A stretch of DNA of 11,012 nt from JBBRYK01 sp038237665 (GTDB taxonomy: Bacteria > Actinomycetota > Thermoleophilia > Gaiellales > Gaiellaceae): positions 1-11,012 of the forward strand of contig JBBRYK010000088.1 in NCBI GenBank assembly GCA_038237665.1, read 5' to 3'. Positions 5,077 through 11,012 of this stretch are shown in pieces. The notes below the pieces were generated by a model, which worked only from the letters and a program-made list of their open reading frames with translations, did not search any database and was not told the origin of the DNA. Within the stretch, counting starts at the first letter, position 1. Every line of letters starts with the position of its first letter. A program made the translations under genes and the position numbers.

Positions 5077-5107
5077 TTGGCGAGGCGCGCTCGCTCACAC
5101 GTAGCAT
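5077..5107 (+). promoter_or_regulatory. Possible promoter of the S8 protease gene
   Basis: TTGGCG at 5077-5082 and TAGCAT at 5102-5107 resemble -35 and -10 boxes separated by 19 bp, slightly long. The predicted transcription start (about 5113-5117) nearly coincides with the TTG start codon at 5117. No Shine-Dalgarno sequence lies before that codon, so the mRNA may be leaderless or have a leader of only a few bases. Confidence 0.35.
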
Positions 5108-5116
5108 TCCCACCCC

Positions 5117-7603
5117 TTGGGCCGGGGTCGGATCATCGTCGCGGCGGTCGTCGCGCTCGTACTCGCCGCGCCGTCGGCGGCATCCGCACGTGGCGGCACG
5201 GACGATCGCGTCGAGGTCGTCGTCGGGCTCGCGTCCCCCTCCCTCGCCGAAGCGGTCTCACAGAGCCGCGCCCTCACCGCCGCGGCGAAAACCAGGCGCC
5301 TGGATCTCCGCGCACCGACGAGCGCCTCGTACCTGCGCACGCTCGAGGCGCAGCACACCGCGCTGGCCGCGCGAATCCAGGCCGCGTTCCCGTCCGCGAC
5401 GATTCGCTGGCGTTACTCCGTGGTCCTGAACGCCCTCGCCGTGGTCGTCCGGCCGAGCGACCTGACGCGCCTGAGCTCCTTGCCCGGCGTCGCGCTCGTC
5501 TACCCGAACATTCGCTACCACTCGCTGCTCGACCGAAGCCCCGCATTGATCGGTGCGCCCACGCTCTGGGGGCCCGACCTCTCGACCGCCGGGCAGGGCA
5601 TGAAGATCGGGATCATCGACGACGGGGTCGACCAGACGCACCCGTTCTTCAATCCGGCCGGCTACACGATGCCGGCGGGATTCCCGAAGGGCGACCGGGC
5701 CTACACGACCGCGAAGGTGATCGTCGCCAGAGCCTTCCCGGCCCCGACGCCCGCGTGGCGGAACGCTTCGAAGCCGTTCGATCCTGAGCTCTCCGAGCAC
5801 GCCACCCACGTTGCCGGCATCGCGGCCGGCAACAACAACCTGGTCGTGTCGAGCTCCGACCGCGGGCGCGTGACGATCTCGGGGATCGCCCCGAAGGCAT
5901 TCCTCGGCAACTACAAGGTGCTGACGATCCCGACCGTCTCGGGCGTCGGGCTCGACGGCAACGCCGCCGAGATCGCCGCGGGCGTCGAGGCCGCGGTGAA
6001 GGACGGCATGGACGTGATCAACCTCTCGCTCGGCGAGCCCGAGATCGAGCAGAGCCGCGACGTGGCGGTTACGGCCATCAACGCGGCCGCCGACGCGGGC
6101 GTGATCCCGACGATCGCGGCCGGGAACGACTTCGACACGTTCGGCCGGGGGTCGGTGGGCTCGCCCGGCAGCGCGCCGAAGGCGATCACCGCGGCCGCGG
6201 TGACCAAGAGCAAGGTGATCGCCGATTTCTCGTCCGGAGGCCCCACCCCCGTCTCGCTCGAGCTCAAGCCCGATGTGAGCGCGCCCGGCGTCTCGATTCT
6301 CTCGTCCGTCCCTCAGCGGGACGGCTCCTATGCCGTCTTCAACGGCACGAGCATGGCCTCTCCGCACGTCGCCGGCGCCGCGGCGCTGCTCCGGGAACGG
6401 CACCCGGACTGGTCGGTTGCCCAGGTCAAATCGGCTCTCGAGCAGACCGCGGATCCCATCTACACCGACGAGGGCCACCGTCTCGAGGCGCCGACCACCC
6501 GCGAGGGAGGTGGGTTGATCGATCTTCCGCGCGCCGACGTGCCTCTCGTCTTCGTCTCGCCGACGAGCCTTCCGTTCGGGCTGATGAAAGGGGGAACAAC
6601 CGCCACGCGAAGCCTCAAGGTCGCCGACGCCGGCGGAGGCTCGGGGCCTTGGACGGTCAGGGTCCGGTCCCAGGTCTCCGCGCCGAAGGTCCGCATTGCC
6701 GTACCGCAGGAGGTCACGGTCCCCGGCGCTCTGACCGTCACGGCGACCGTCGCACGGGGAGCAGCGGAACAGGAGATCACCGGGTTCGTCGTCCTCACTC
6801 GCGGGACAGACATCAGGCGGATTCCCTACTGGCTGCGAGCCATCCGGCCCCAGCTCGGCCGCGAGCCTCACGGCGTGCTCCGGAAGACCGGCACCTACAC
6901 GGGGACGACGGCAGGCAAGGCCTCCCGGGTGTCGTTCTACCGCTACCCCGAGCTTCGCCCGAGCTTCGGAGTGATCACGAACCTACGGGGCCCAGAGCAG
7001 GCGTTCCGGGTCACGCTCCCGCAGCGTGTCGCCAACTTCGGCGTCGCGGTCCTGAGTGAGGCGAGCGGAGTGGCGGTCGAGCCAAGGGTCGTCGTGGCGG
7101 GCGACGAAAACCGGCTGACCGGCTATCCGGCGCTACCGCTCAACCTGAATCCGTACGTGACCGCGTTCGGCCGTCAGGAGCCGACCGCCGGTGCGATCCG
7201 GCCCGCCCGTGGCTCCTACGACATCGTCTTCGACACGCCGGGCCGGGCGCAGGCGGGGCGCTACACGTTCCGCTTCTGGATCAACGACACCACCCCGCCG
7301 CGGGTCCGTCTCATCTCGCAGACGCTCGAGGCCGGCCAGCCGCTCCGGCTCCAGGTGACGGACGCAGGCTCGGGAGTGGATCCGCGGGCCTTCGTCGCGC
7401 TCCTCGACGGGCAGTCGGCCGCACAGCCGCCGACCTATGACGCGAAGACCGGCATCGTCTCGATCGACGTCTCCGCGCTCGGGCCCGGGAGTCACGACCT
7501 CGTCTTCGAGGCCTCCGACTACCAGGAGACCAAGAACATGGAGAACGTGCCGCCGATCCTGCCGAACACGAAGCGGCTCGAGACGAAGCTGGGCGTACGC
7601 TAG
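5117..7603 (+). CDS. Secreted subtilisin-like serine protease, S8 family (828 aa)
   Basis: This is an exported subtilase with a full catalytic set. Residues 1-24 are a signal peptide ending ASA. About 28-138 look like an inhibitory propeptide (RVEVVVGL start, LPGVALVYPN end). The peptidase domain spans about 150-450. It carries Asp168 in IGIIDDGVDQTHP, His228 in EHATHVAGIAAGN, oxyanion Asn337 in IAAGND and Ser412 in NGTSMASPHVAGAAALL. The usual HGTH reads HATH here, a mild change next to the catalytic His. Residues 470-720 are beta-rich, resembling the Fn3-like domains of large subtilases. About 725-815, starting DTTPPRVRLIS, looks like an Ig-like domain. No cell-wall anchor is seen. The start is TTG 5117, the only candidate that preserves the signal peptide, since an in-frame stop lies at 5102-5104. 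Likely extracellular protein degradation or processing. Confidence 0.95.
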   Translation: MGRGRIIVAAVVALVLAAPSAASARGGTDDRVEVVVGLASPSLAEAVSQSRALTAAAKTRRLDLRAPTSASYLRTLEAQHTALAARIQAAFPSATIRWRYSVVLNALAVVVRPSDLTRLSSLPGVALVYPNIRYHSLLDRSPALIGAPTLWGPDLSTAGQGMKIGIIDDGVDQTHPFFNPAGYTMPAGFPKGDRAYTTAKVIVARAFPAPTPAWRNASKPFDPELSEHATHVAGIAAGNNNLVVSSSDRGRVTISGIAPKAFLGNYKVLTIPTVSGVGLDGNAAEIAAGVEAAVKDGMDVINLSLGEPEIEQSRDVAVTAINAAADAGVIPTIAAGNDFDTFGRGSVGSPGSAPKAITAAAVTKSKVIADFSSGGPTPVSLELKPDVSAPGVSILSSVPQRDGSYAVFNGTSMASPHVAGAAALLRERHPDWSVAQVKSALEQTADPIYTDEGHRLEAPTTREGGGLIDLPRADVPLVFVSPTSLPFGLMKGGTTATRSLKVADAGGGSGPWTVRVRSQVSAPKVRIAVPQEVTVPGALTVTATVARGAAEQEITGFVVLTRGTDIRRIPYWLRAIRPQLGREPHGVLRKTGTYTGTTAGKASRVSFYRYPELRPSFGVITNLRGPEQAFRVTLPQRVANFGVAVLSEASGVAVEPRVVVAGDENRLTGYPALPLNLNPYVTAFGRQEPTAGAIRPARGSYDIVFDTPGRAQAGRYTFRFWINDTTPPRVRLISQTLEAGQPLRLQVTDAGSGVDPRAFVALLDGQSAAQPPTYDAKTGIVSIDVSALGPGSHDLVFEASDYQETKNMENVPPILPNTKRLETKLGVR

Positions 7604-7610
7604 ACAGCAC

Positions 7611-7616
7611 TACAAT
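7611..7616 (+). promoter_or_regulatory. -10 box for a probably leaderless transcript
   Basis: TACAAT ends exactly 6 nt before the GTG at 7623, the spacing seen when transcription begins at the first base of the start codon. There is no Shine-Dalgarno sequence in the 19-nt gap after the protease stop, which supports leaderless translation. The -35 position is weak (about GCTGGG), as is common for such promoters in actinobacteria. It would drive the membrane protein and copper protein genes. Confidence 0.55.
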
Positions 7617-7622
7617 CTCAAC

Positions 7623-7859
7623 GTGAGCTGGGTCTTCGTGGCGTTGCTCGCGGCTGCGCTCACCGTGCTGGTGGGAGCCGAGTGGCCGCGCCTCTCCGCT
7701 CGCTTCGGCTCCAAAGCGCGGGCACGGCGAGACCGGGCGCGAAGGAAATCCGAGCTGCGCCTCCTGCGTACCGAGAGCGACGAGTTCGCTGCCAGCGTCG
7801 AGCGCGATCTCGCCAAGCTGCCGACGCTCGAAGAACGCGACCGTAAGCGGGGTCGCTGA
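7623..7859 (+). CDS. Small single-pass membrane protein with charged cytoplasmic tail (78 aa)
   Basis: No family is recognised. Residues 3-19 (WVFVALLAAALTVLVGA) form one membrane helix. The rest is strongly charged: a basic stretch SKARARRDRARRKSELR, then an acidic/basic helix SDEFAASVERDLAKLP and a basic end. The basic region after the helix predicts N-out, C-in topology. The charged tail is long enough for a coiled coil or a partner-binding helix. The gene starts 20 nt after the protease stop. Its own stop overlaps the ATG of the copper-protein gene (TGATG), so the two are co-translated. An assembly or anchoring role for one of the neighbouring exported proteins is conceivable but not shown. 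Confidence 0.8.
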   Translation: MSWVFVALLAAALTVLVGAEWPRLSARFGSKARARRDRARRKSELRLLRTESDEFAASVERDLAKLPTLEERDRKRGR

Positions 7860-9121
7860 TGCGGCGGCTCCTCCTCGTCCTCGCGGCCGGCGGCGCCCTC
7901 GCGGTCGGCCAGGCCGGAATCGCCCGGGCCGGCGAGCAGACGCTCACGTTCCGCAGCGGCCCGATCACGGTGAAGCCGTATTTCACGGCAACCGGGACGC
8001 AGGTCGCTCCCTCGCCGAACGTCGACGGCTACGTGGTCGGCATGAGCGCCGACGTCGTCGACGCAGCCGGCAGCGTCGTCCCCTACTACGAGGTGATGCT
8101 CCACCACGTCGCCTTCGCCAAGGTTCTGCACCAGGACCTGACGTGCTCGAGCGGCCTGCCCGCCGAGCGCTTCTACGCCGAGGGCGAGGAGCGATTCTCG
8201 CTGTCGCTGCCGGCCGGGTACGGCTACGCGAACCGATCGTCCGACGTCTGGGCCCTCGTCTACATGCTCATGAACCACCGGGCCAAGGCGAGGACCGTCT
8301 ACGTCCGCTACACCGTGCGCTACGTCACGGACGAGCCGCTGACCTCGGTGACGCCGGTCTGGCTCGATGTCCGGAACTGCAGCAGCGATCCGGTCTTCGA
8401 CGTGCCCGGCACGGGCGGGCGCGCCTCGTCCTACTCGCAGACGTATGACTGGACGGCGCCGTCGAGCGGGCGCCTCGTCGCCGGTGGCGCACATCTCCAC
8501 GGTGGCGGGCTGCGGCTCGAGCTCGCCGACACGACGTGCTCCCGGACGCTCTTCACCTCCGACCCGAGCTGGCTCAACATCGAGCCCAAGCCGATCCTGC
8601 ACGAGGTCAGCCCGAGTCACATGACCAGCTTTGCGAGCCCTGAGGGAATCCCGGTGGCCGCGGGCGACCGGCTCCGGCTCACCGCCGTCTACGACAACAG
8701 CCTTCCGCACACGCGCGTGATGGGGATCATGATCCTGTACCTGGTGCCCGGCGCGGTCTCGGGCTGTCCCGATCTGCCTCCGCTCAGCCTCGACCCTGGA
8801 ACGCCGAGTGCCCCACCCCTGGTCAGGCAGCCTCTCCCCTCGAGCCCGGCAGGACCTGCGAAGAACGTTCGCAGCACATGGGTCGGCGACTATTCGTTCG
8901 GGGTCGGCCGCGCCGCGGTCAAGCGGGGAACGACGTTCACGTGGCGGTTCATCGGATCGGTCAGCCACAACGTCACGCTCGTCAACGGCCCGATCGGCTT
9001 CTCCTCGCCGTCCCTGGGCCGCGGAGCGCTCTGGTCGTACCGCTTCACCCGCGCCGGTGTGTACCAGCTCTTCTGCAGCCTGCACCCCGTAGCGATGACG
9101 GAGATCGTCACGGTCAAATAA
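7859..9121 (+). CDS. Secreted copper protein: PHM-like module fused to C-terminal cupredoxin (420 aa)
   Basis: Residues 1-24 are a signal peptide ending ARA. Residues about 28-300 carry the landmarks of type II copper, ascorbate-dependent monooxygenases of the peptidylglycine hydroxylating (PHM) type. These are adjacent His82-His83 in YYEVMLHHVAFAK, a candidate third ligand His140, His212-x-His214 in GGAHLHGGG, and a methionine-containing strand (Met288, Met291) in HTRVMGIMILYLV. In PHM one copper is held by three His and the other by two His and a Met. After a Pro-rich linker (about 305-335), residues 337-420 are a plastocyanin-like type I copper domain with His370 (SHNV), Cys406, His409 and Met413 in FCSLHPVAM. 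The copper ligands look complete in both parts. It overlaps the upstream membrane-protein gene by 1 bp. The plant SURNod19-like family is a related alternative for the first module. The substrate is unknown, and a purely structural copper-binding role is possible. Confidence 0.82.
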   Translation: MRRLLLVLAAGGALAVGQAGIARAGEQTLTFRSGPITVKPYFTATGTQVAPSPNVDGYVVGMSADVVDAAGSVVPYYEVMLHHVAFAKVLHQDLTCSSGLPAERFYAEGEERFSLSLPAGYGYANRSSDVWALVYMLMNHRAKARTVYVRYTVRYVTDEPLTSVTPVWLDVRNCSSDPVFDVPGTGGRASSYSQTYDWTAPSSGRLVAGGAHLHGGGLRLELADTTCSRTLFTSDPSWLNIEPKPILHEVSPSHMTSFASPEGIPVAAGDRLRLTAVYDNSLPHTRVMGIMILYLVPGAVSGCPDLPPLSLDPGTPSAPPLVRQPLPSSPAGPAKNVRSTWVGDYSFGVGRAAVKRGTTFTWRFIGSVSHNVTLVNGPIGFSSPSLGRGALWSYRFTRAGVYQLFCSLHPVAMTEIVTVK

Positions 9122-9184
9122 CCCAGTCGGGTGACACGTTGGCCCGAACGAGGGAACTAGCCGCGGTGCCGTCCAGCCGATCCG

Positions 9185-9190
9185 TAGTAT
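9185..9190 (+). promoter_or_regulatory. Possible -10 box before the glycoside hydrolase gene
   Basis: TAGTAT matches the TANNNT pattern but ends only 3 nt before the ATG at 9194, tighter than the 6-7 nt expected for a leaderless start. No Shine-Dalgarno sequence is seen upstream of this ATG, and no terminator-like hairpin in the 72-bp gap after 9121. The box may be coincidental. Confidence 0.28.
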
Positions 9191-9193
9191 CAG

Positions 9194-10732
9194 ATGGGAC
9201 TGCGGCTCACCCAGCTCTGTTCGCTTGCCGCCGCGGTGAGCGCGGCGCTTGCGCTCTCCCTCGTTGGCAGCGGTGCCGCAGGCGCCGGAGCCGGCGCGCC
9301 ACTCGCAGTCGGGATCGCGAGCGACGAGCCCTATGTCACGAACGACGGCGGCTCGTCCTACTACGGCGCCCTCCGCGCGATGGGCATGACGACGAGCCGG
9401 CTCAACGTCGTCTGGCATCCCGCCAATCCGCTGACCATCTCCGACCGCGGGCAGCTCGACAGCCTCGTCCAGACGGCGCGGGCGAACGGCGTCCAGCCCT
9501 TCTTCAACGTGACCGGCGCGTACGCGGCAGTGTTTTCGTCGCCCGACAATCGCGCCCAGTTCGGCAGCTTCCTCCAACTGCTCGCAAACACCTATCCCCA
9601 GATCGACGAGTACGTGATCGGCAACGAGCCGAACGTGACCTATTTCTGGCGGCCGCAGTTCAACGACGACGACACGCCGCGCGCCCCGGCCGACTTCGTC
9701 GATCTGCTCGCGCGCTCGTACGACGCGCTCAAGGCCGTCAACCCGAACATCGAGGTCATCGCCGGCGGCCTGGACGCCCGCGGAAACGACAACCCGCACG
9801 CGCCGAGCAACATCTCGAACTCCCCCGTTCGCTTCATCTCCTACATGGGCCAGTCCTACCGCGCGAGCGGACGCAGCCGCCCGATCTTCGACGCCGTCGC
9901 GTTCCACCCCTACCCGCAGTCGGCGAAGGACCCGTACACGCGGAGCTACGCGTGGCCGAACGCCGGCGTGGCCGACCTCGACCGCTTGAAGCAGGCGTAC
10001 TGGGACGCGTTCCACGGAACCCCCCAGCCGACCTTCGAGGACGGGCTCAAGTTCAACCTGGACGAGGCGGGCTGGCAGACGGCGGCTCCGGCCGACCACG
10101 CGGCTGCGTACGCCGGCAGCGAGAACAACCAGACGACGGACGAGGGCACGCAGGCGCAGATCTACGGCGACGTGATCAAGTACCTGGCCTGCGACCAGGG
10201 CGTGCAGAGCATTCTCTTCTACCGGTTGATGGACGAGTCCGACCTGGCCCGCTGGCAGTCGGGCGTCCTTCGCGCCGACAGCTCGTACAAGCCCGCCTAC
10301 GACGCGGTTCGTCAGACGATCGCCCAGACCGGCGGCCGCTGCGCCGCTCAGAGCCGCGGCTTCCAGCACGCAACCGGCGTGGTCGGCGCCGCCGCAACGT
10401 TCCAGATCGCCCGCAAACCCGCGCGTGCGACAGCCTTCAGCTTCACCGTCACGGCCGAGGAGAGCTCGACCGCCGACGGCCGGCTGCTGCGAGTCCTCTC
10501 ACCGAAGGGCCTCTCTCGGGCCCAGCGGAACGCGGTCACGAATTCCTTCGGACAGACCGCCGGCAGCGTCGCCAACGCGAGCGCCAGGGTGCAGGCCCGC
10601 TGGGCCCCGGTCGCCAAGTTCCCCGCACAGCGCGCGAAGCCCGGCTGGTACGTCTACGCCGTCAAGCTCACCGCCGAACTCAACCCCGATCGCACCTCCA
10701 CGTTCGTCAGCGGCGCGTTCCGCGTCGGGTAG
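9194..10732 (+). CDS. Secreted clan GH-A glycoside hydrolase (512 aa)
   Basis: This protein probably cleaves a polysaccharide or glycoside outside the cell. Residues 1 to about 31 form a signal peptide. About 35-375 make a TIM-barrel of the GH-A type. An early strand carries SRLNVVWHP, and EYVIGNEPN (140-147) holds the acid/base candidate Glu145 in the classic NEP motif. FDAVAFHPYP (232-241) is the active-site His strand, and FNLDEAGWQT (287-296) offers nucleophile candidate Glu291. SILFYRLMDE marks the last strand. GH5, GH39 and related families share this plan and I cannot choose among them. The C-terminal part, about 385-512, is a separate beta-rich region (ARATAFSFTVTAEES onward) of unknown role. 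The ATG is taken because it opens directly into the signal peptide. Confidence 0.85.
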   Translation: MGLRLTQLCSLAAAVSAALALSLVGSGAAGAGAGAPLAVGIASDEPYVTNDGGSSYYGALRAMGMTTSRLNVVWHPANPLTISDRGQLDSLVQTARANGVQPFFNVTGAYAAVFSSPDNRAQFGSFLQLLANTYPQIDEYVIGNEPNVTYFWRPQFNDDDTPRAPADFVDLLARSYDALKAVNPNIEVIAGGLDARGNDNPHAPSNISNSPVRFISYMGQSYRASGRSRPIFDAVAFHPYPQSAKDPYTRSYAWPNAGVADLDRLKQAYWDAFHGTPQPTFEDGLKFNLDEAGWQTAAPADHAAAYAGSENNQTTDEGTQAQIYGDVIKYLACDQGVQSILFYRLMDESDLARWQSGVLRADSSYKPAYDAVRQTIAQTGGRCAAQSRGFQHATGVVGAAATFQIARKPARATAFSFTVTAEESSTADGRLLRVLSPKGLSRAQRNAVTNSFGQTAGSVANASARVQARWAPVAKFPAQRAKPGWYVYAVKLTAELNPDRTSTFVSGAFRVG

Positions 10733-10737
10733 AGAAA

Positions 10738-10767
10738 CGCCACACCCCGTACCCGGGGGCGCATTTT
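10738..10767 (+). terminator. Possible intrinsic terminator after the glycoside hydrolase gene
   Basis: CGCC (10738-10741) pairs with GGCG (10758-10761) and CCC (10745-10747) with GGG (10755-10757), leaving an ACA bulge and a 7-nt loop. CATTTTC follows. It starts 6 nt past the stop codon. The T-run is only four long, so termination efficiency is uncertain. Confidence 0.4.
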
Positions 10768-10967
10768 CTCCGTTTCACCTCCGACGAAATAGGAGGTTCG
10801 GGCGCTGATCTGGCTGATCAGTCTGTTCGCCGGCGGCATCAACGGCCGCTCGCGCCGCGCCTGGTGGTAACGGCATGGGGGAAACCATGTTGGGGCTTCT
10901 CCCGTTTGTGTGGGTCCGGCAGCCGATGTAGGTCGGCTGTCGGGCCCGTCTTGGCTTTGACTGGGCG
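10768..10967 (+). other. Non-coding stretch with four hairpins, possible structured leader RNA
   Basis: No convincing gene is seen. Four pairings follow one another: ACCTCC (10777-10782) with GGAGGT (10792-10797); CTGATC (10805-10810) with GATCAG (10816-10821); CATGG (10874-10878) with CCATG (10885-10889) around GGGAAA; and a 15-bp stem, 10912-10926 with 10933-10947, with two G-U pairs and a 6-nt loop. The AGGAGG at 10791-10796 is thus hidden in the first stem. The part at 10877-10902 faintly recalls the GGGGGAACC...GGGG element of ydaO/c-di-AMP riboswitches, but the other conserved blocks of that class are not found in place. A terminator or an unknown regulatory RNA is equally possible. Confidence 0.35.
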
Positions 10968-11012
10968 ATGAGAAGACGCGCATCGCGCTCCCTCGTAGGC
11001 TGGCGGCGTCGA
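10968..11012 (+). CDS. Possible start of a further gene, cut by window edge
   Basis: An ATG opens a frame of 15 codons to the edge (MRRRASRSLVGWRR...). The basic N-terminus would suit an exported protein. No ribosome binding site is seen upstream, and 15 codons are too few to judge. If the upstream hairpins are a leader, the true start could lie beyond the window. Confidence 0.15.
   Translation, partial: MRRRASRSLVGWRRR

Noticed and set aside
5258..6871. Minus-strand ORF of 537 codons opposite the protease
   Set aside because: Shadow of the S8 protease frame, whose catalytic triad is complete; the antisense product is Arg/Gly/Asp-rich without domains.
9122..9193. Terminator between the copper protein and the glycoside hydrolase
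   Set aside because: The best pairing (CCC/GGG near the stop codon) is only 3 bp and has no T-run.
7610..10369. Very long minus-strand ORF (919 codons) opposite the membrane protein, copper protein and hydrolase genes
   Set aside because: High-GC DNA gives long antisense frames. The product is Arg/Val/Glu-rich and unstructured, while the plus strand carries genes with signal peptides and intact catalytic and metal-binding motifs.
10805..10870. CTG-started 21-residue hydrophobic peptide after AGGAGG
   Set aside because: CTG starts are rare, the AGGAGG is paired in a hairpin, and the peptide is too short to judge; kept only as part of the structured-region finding.
8878..10971. Plus-strand ORF of 697 codons in an alternative frame over the glycoside hydrolase
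   Set aside because: Arg/Pro-rich shadow frame crossing an intergenic gap and the hydrolase gene; the hydrolase frame shows the NEP and nucleophile motifs and a signal peptide.
10654..10983. Minus-strand ORF of 109 codons at the right end
   Set aside because: It overlaps the hydrolase C-terminus and the hairpin-rich stretch, has Pro/Ser/Thr-rich low-complexity sequence and no RBS or family signal.
10871..11000. Definite c-di-AMP (ydaO) riboswitch
   Set aside because: Only one block resembles the consensus. The CCCGTC and CCTCGTAGGC pieces present are about 40 nt apart instead of nearly adjacent, and the 5' conserved block is not found.
1..11012. CRISPR array, insertion sequence, toxin-antitoxin pair or known antiphage system
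   Set aside because: No regularly spaced repeats, transposase motifs or terminal inverted repeats were seen, and the small overlapping genes show no recognisable toxin, antitoxin or defence domain.

Overview
The window is GC-rich, roughly two thirds G+C where I counted by hand. It looks like a chromosomal segment of a high-GC actinobacterium. The style of the secreted proteins and the TANNNT-type promoter boxes close to start codons would fit the Thermoleophilia (Gaiellales/Solirubrobacterales), but that placement is inference, because no marker gene in the window fixes the taxon.

Left part (1 to about 4953): phage-derived DNA. An HK97-fold major capsid protein gene runs leftward off the edge from 837. 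Diverging from it, a dense rightward cassette of mostly small genes runs from about 809 to 4865, nearly all linked by 4-bp ATGA/GTGA stop-start overlaps. Recognisable members are a VRR-NUC (PD-(D/E)XK) nuclease at 2720, a single-motif LAGLIDADG-type endonuclease at 3046 and an excisionase-like HTH protein ending at 4865. The others are orphans: an acidic helical protein, a Pro-rich 48-mer, a tail-anchored Cys-containing protein, a Cys/His-rich 63-mer, a secreted protein of lower GC and a Cys-rich 82-mer. A possible small membrane-protein gene lies antisense at 3708-3845.

Boundary (4866-5037): two 10-bp direct repeats and an imperfect hairpin separate the HTH gene from a complete tRNA-Leu(CAG) on the minus strand. 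The tRNA 3' end faces the phage DNA, the usual geometry for integration at a tRNA 3' end. No integrase is present in the window and the second att copy would lie outside it.

Right part (5038-11012): resident chromosome encoding exported proteins. A secreted subtilisin-like S8 protease (5117-7603), a 78-aa single-pass membrane protein (7623-7859) and a secreted copper protein (7859-9121) lie tightly head to tail. The copper protein joins a peptidylglycine-monooxygenase-like module to a C-terminal cupredoxin. A separate secreted clan GH-A glycoside hydrolase follows (9194-10732). The window ends in a non-coding stretch rich in strong hairpins (10733-10967), possibly a structured leader of the next gene.
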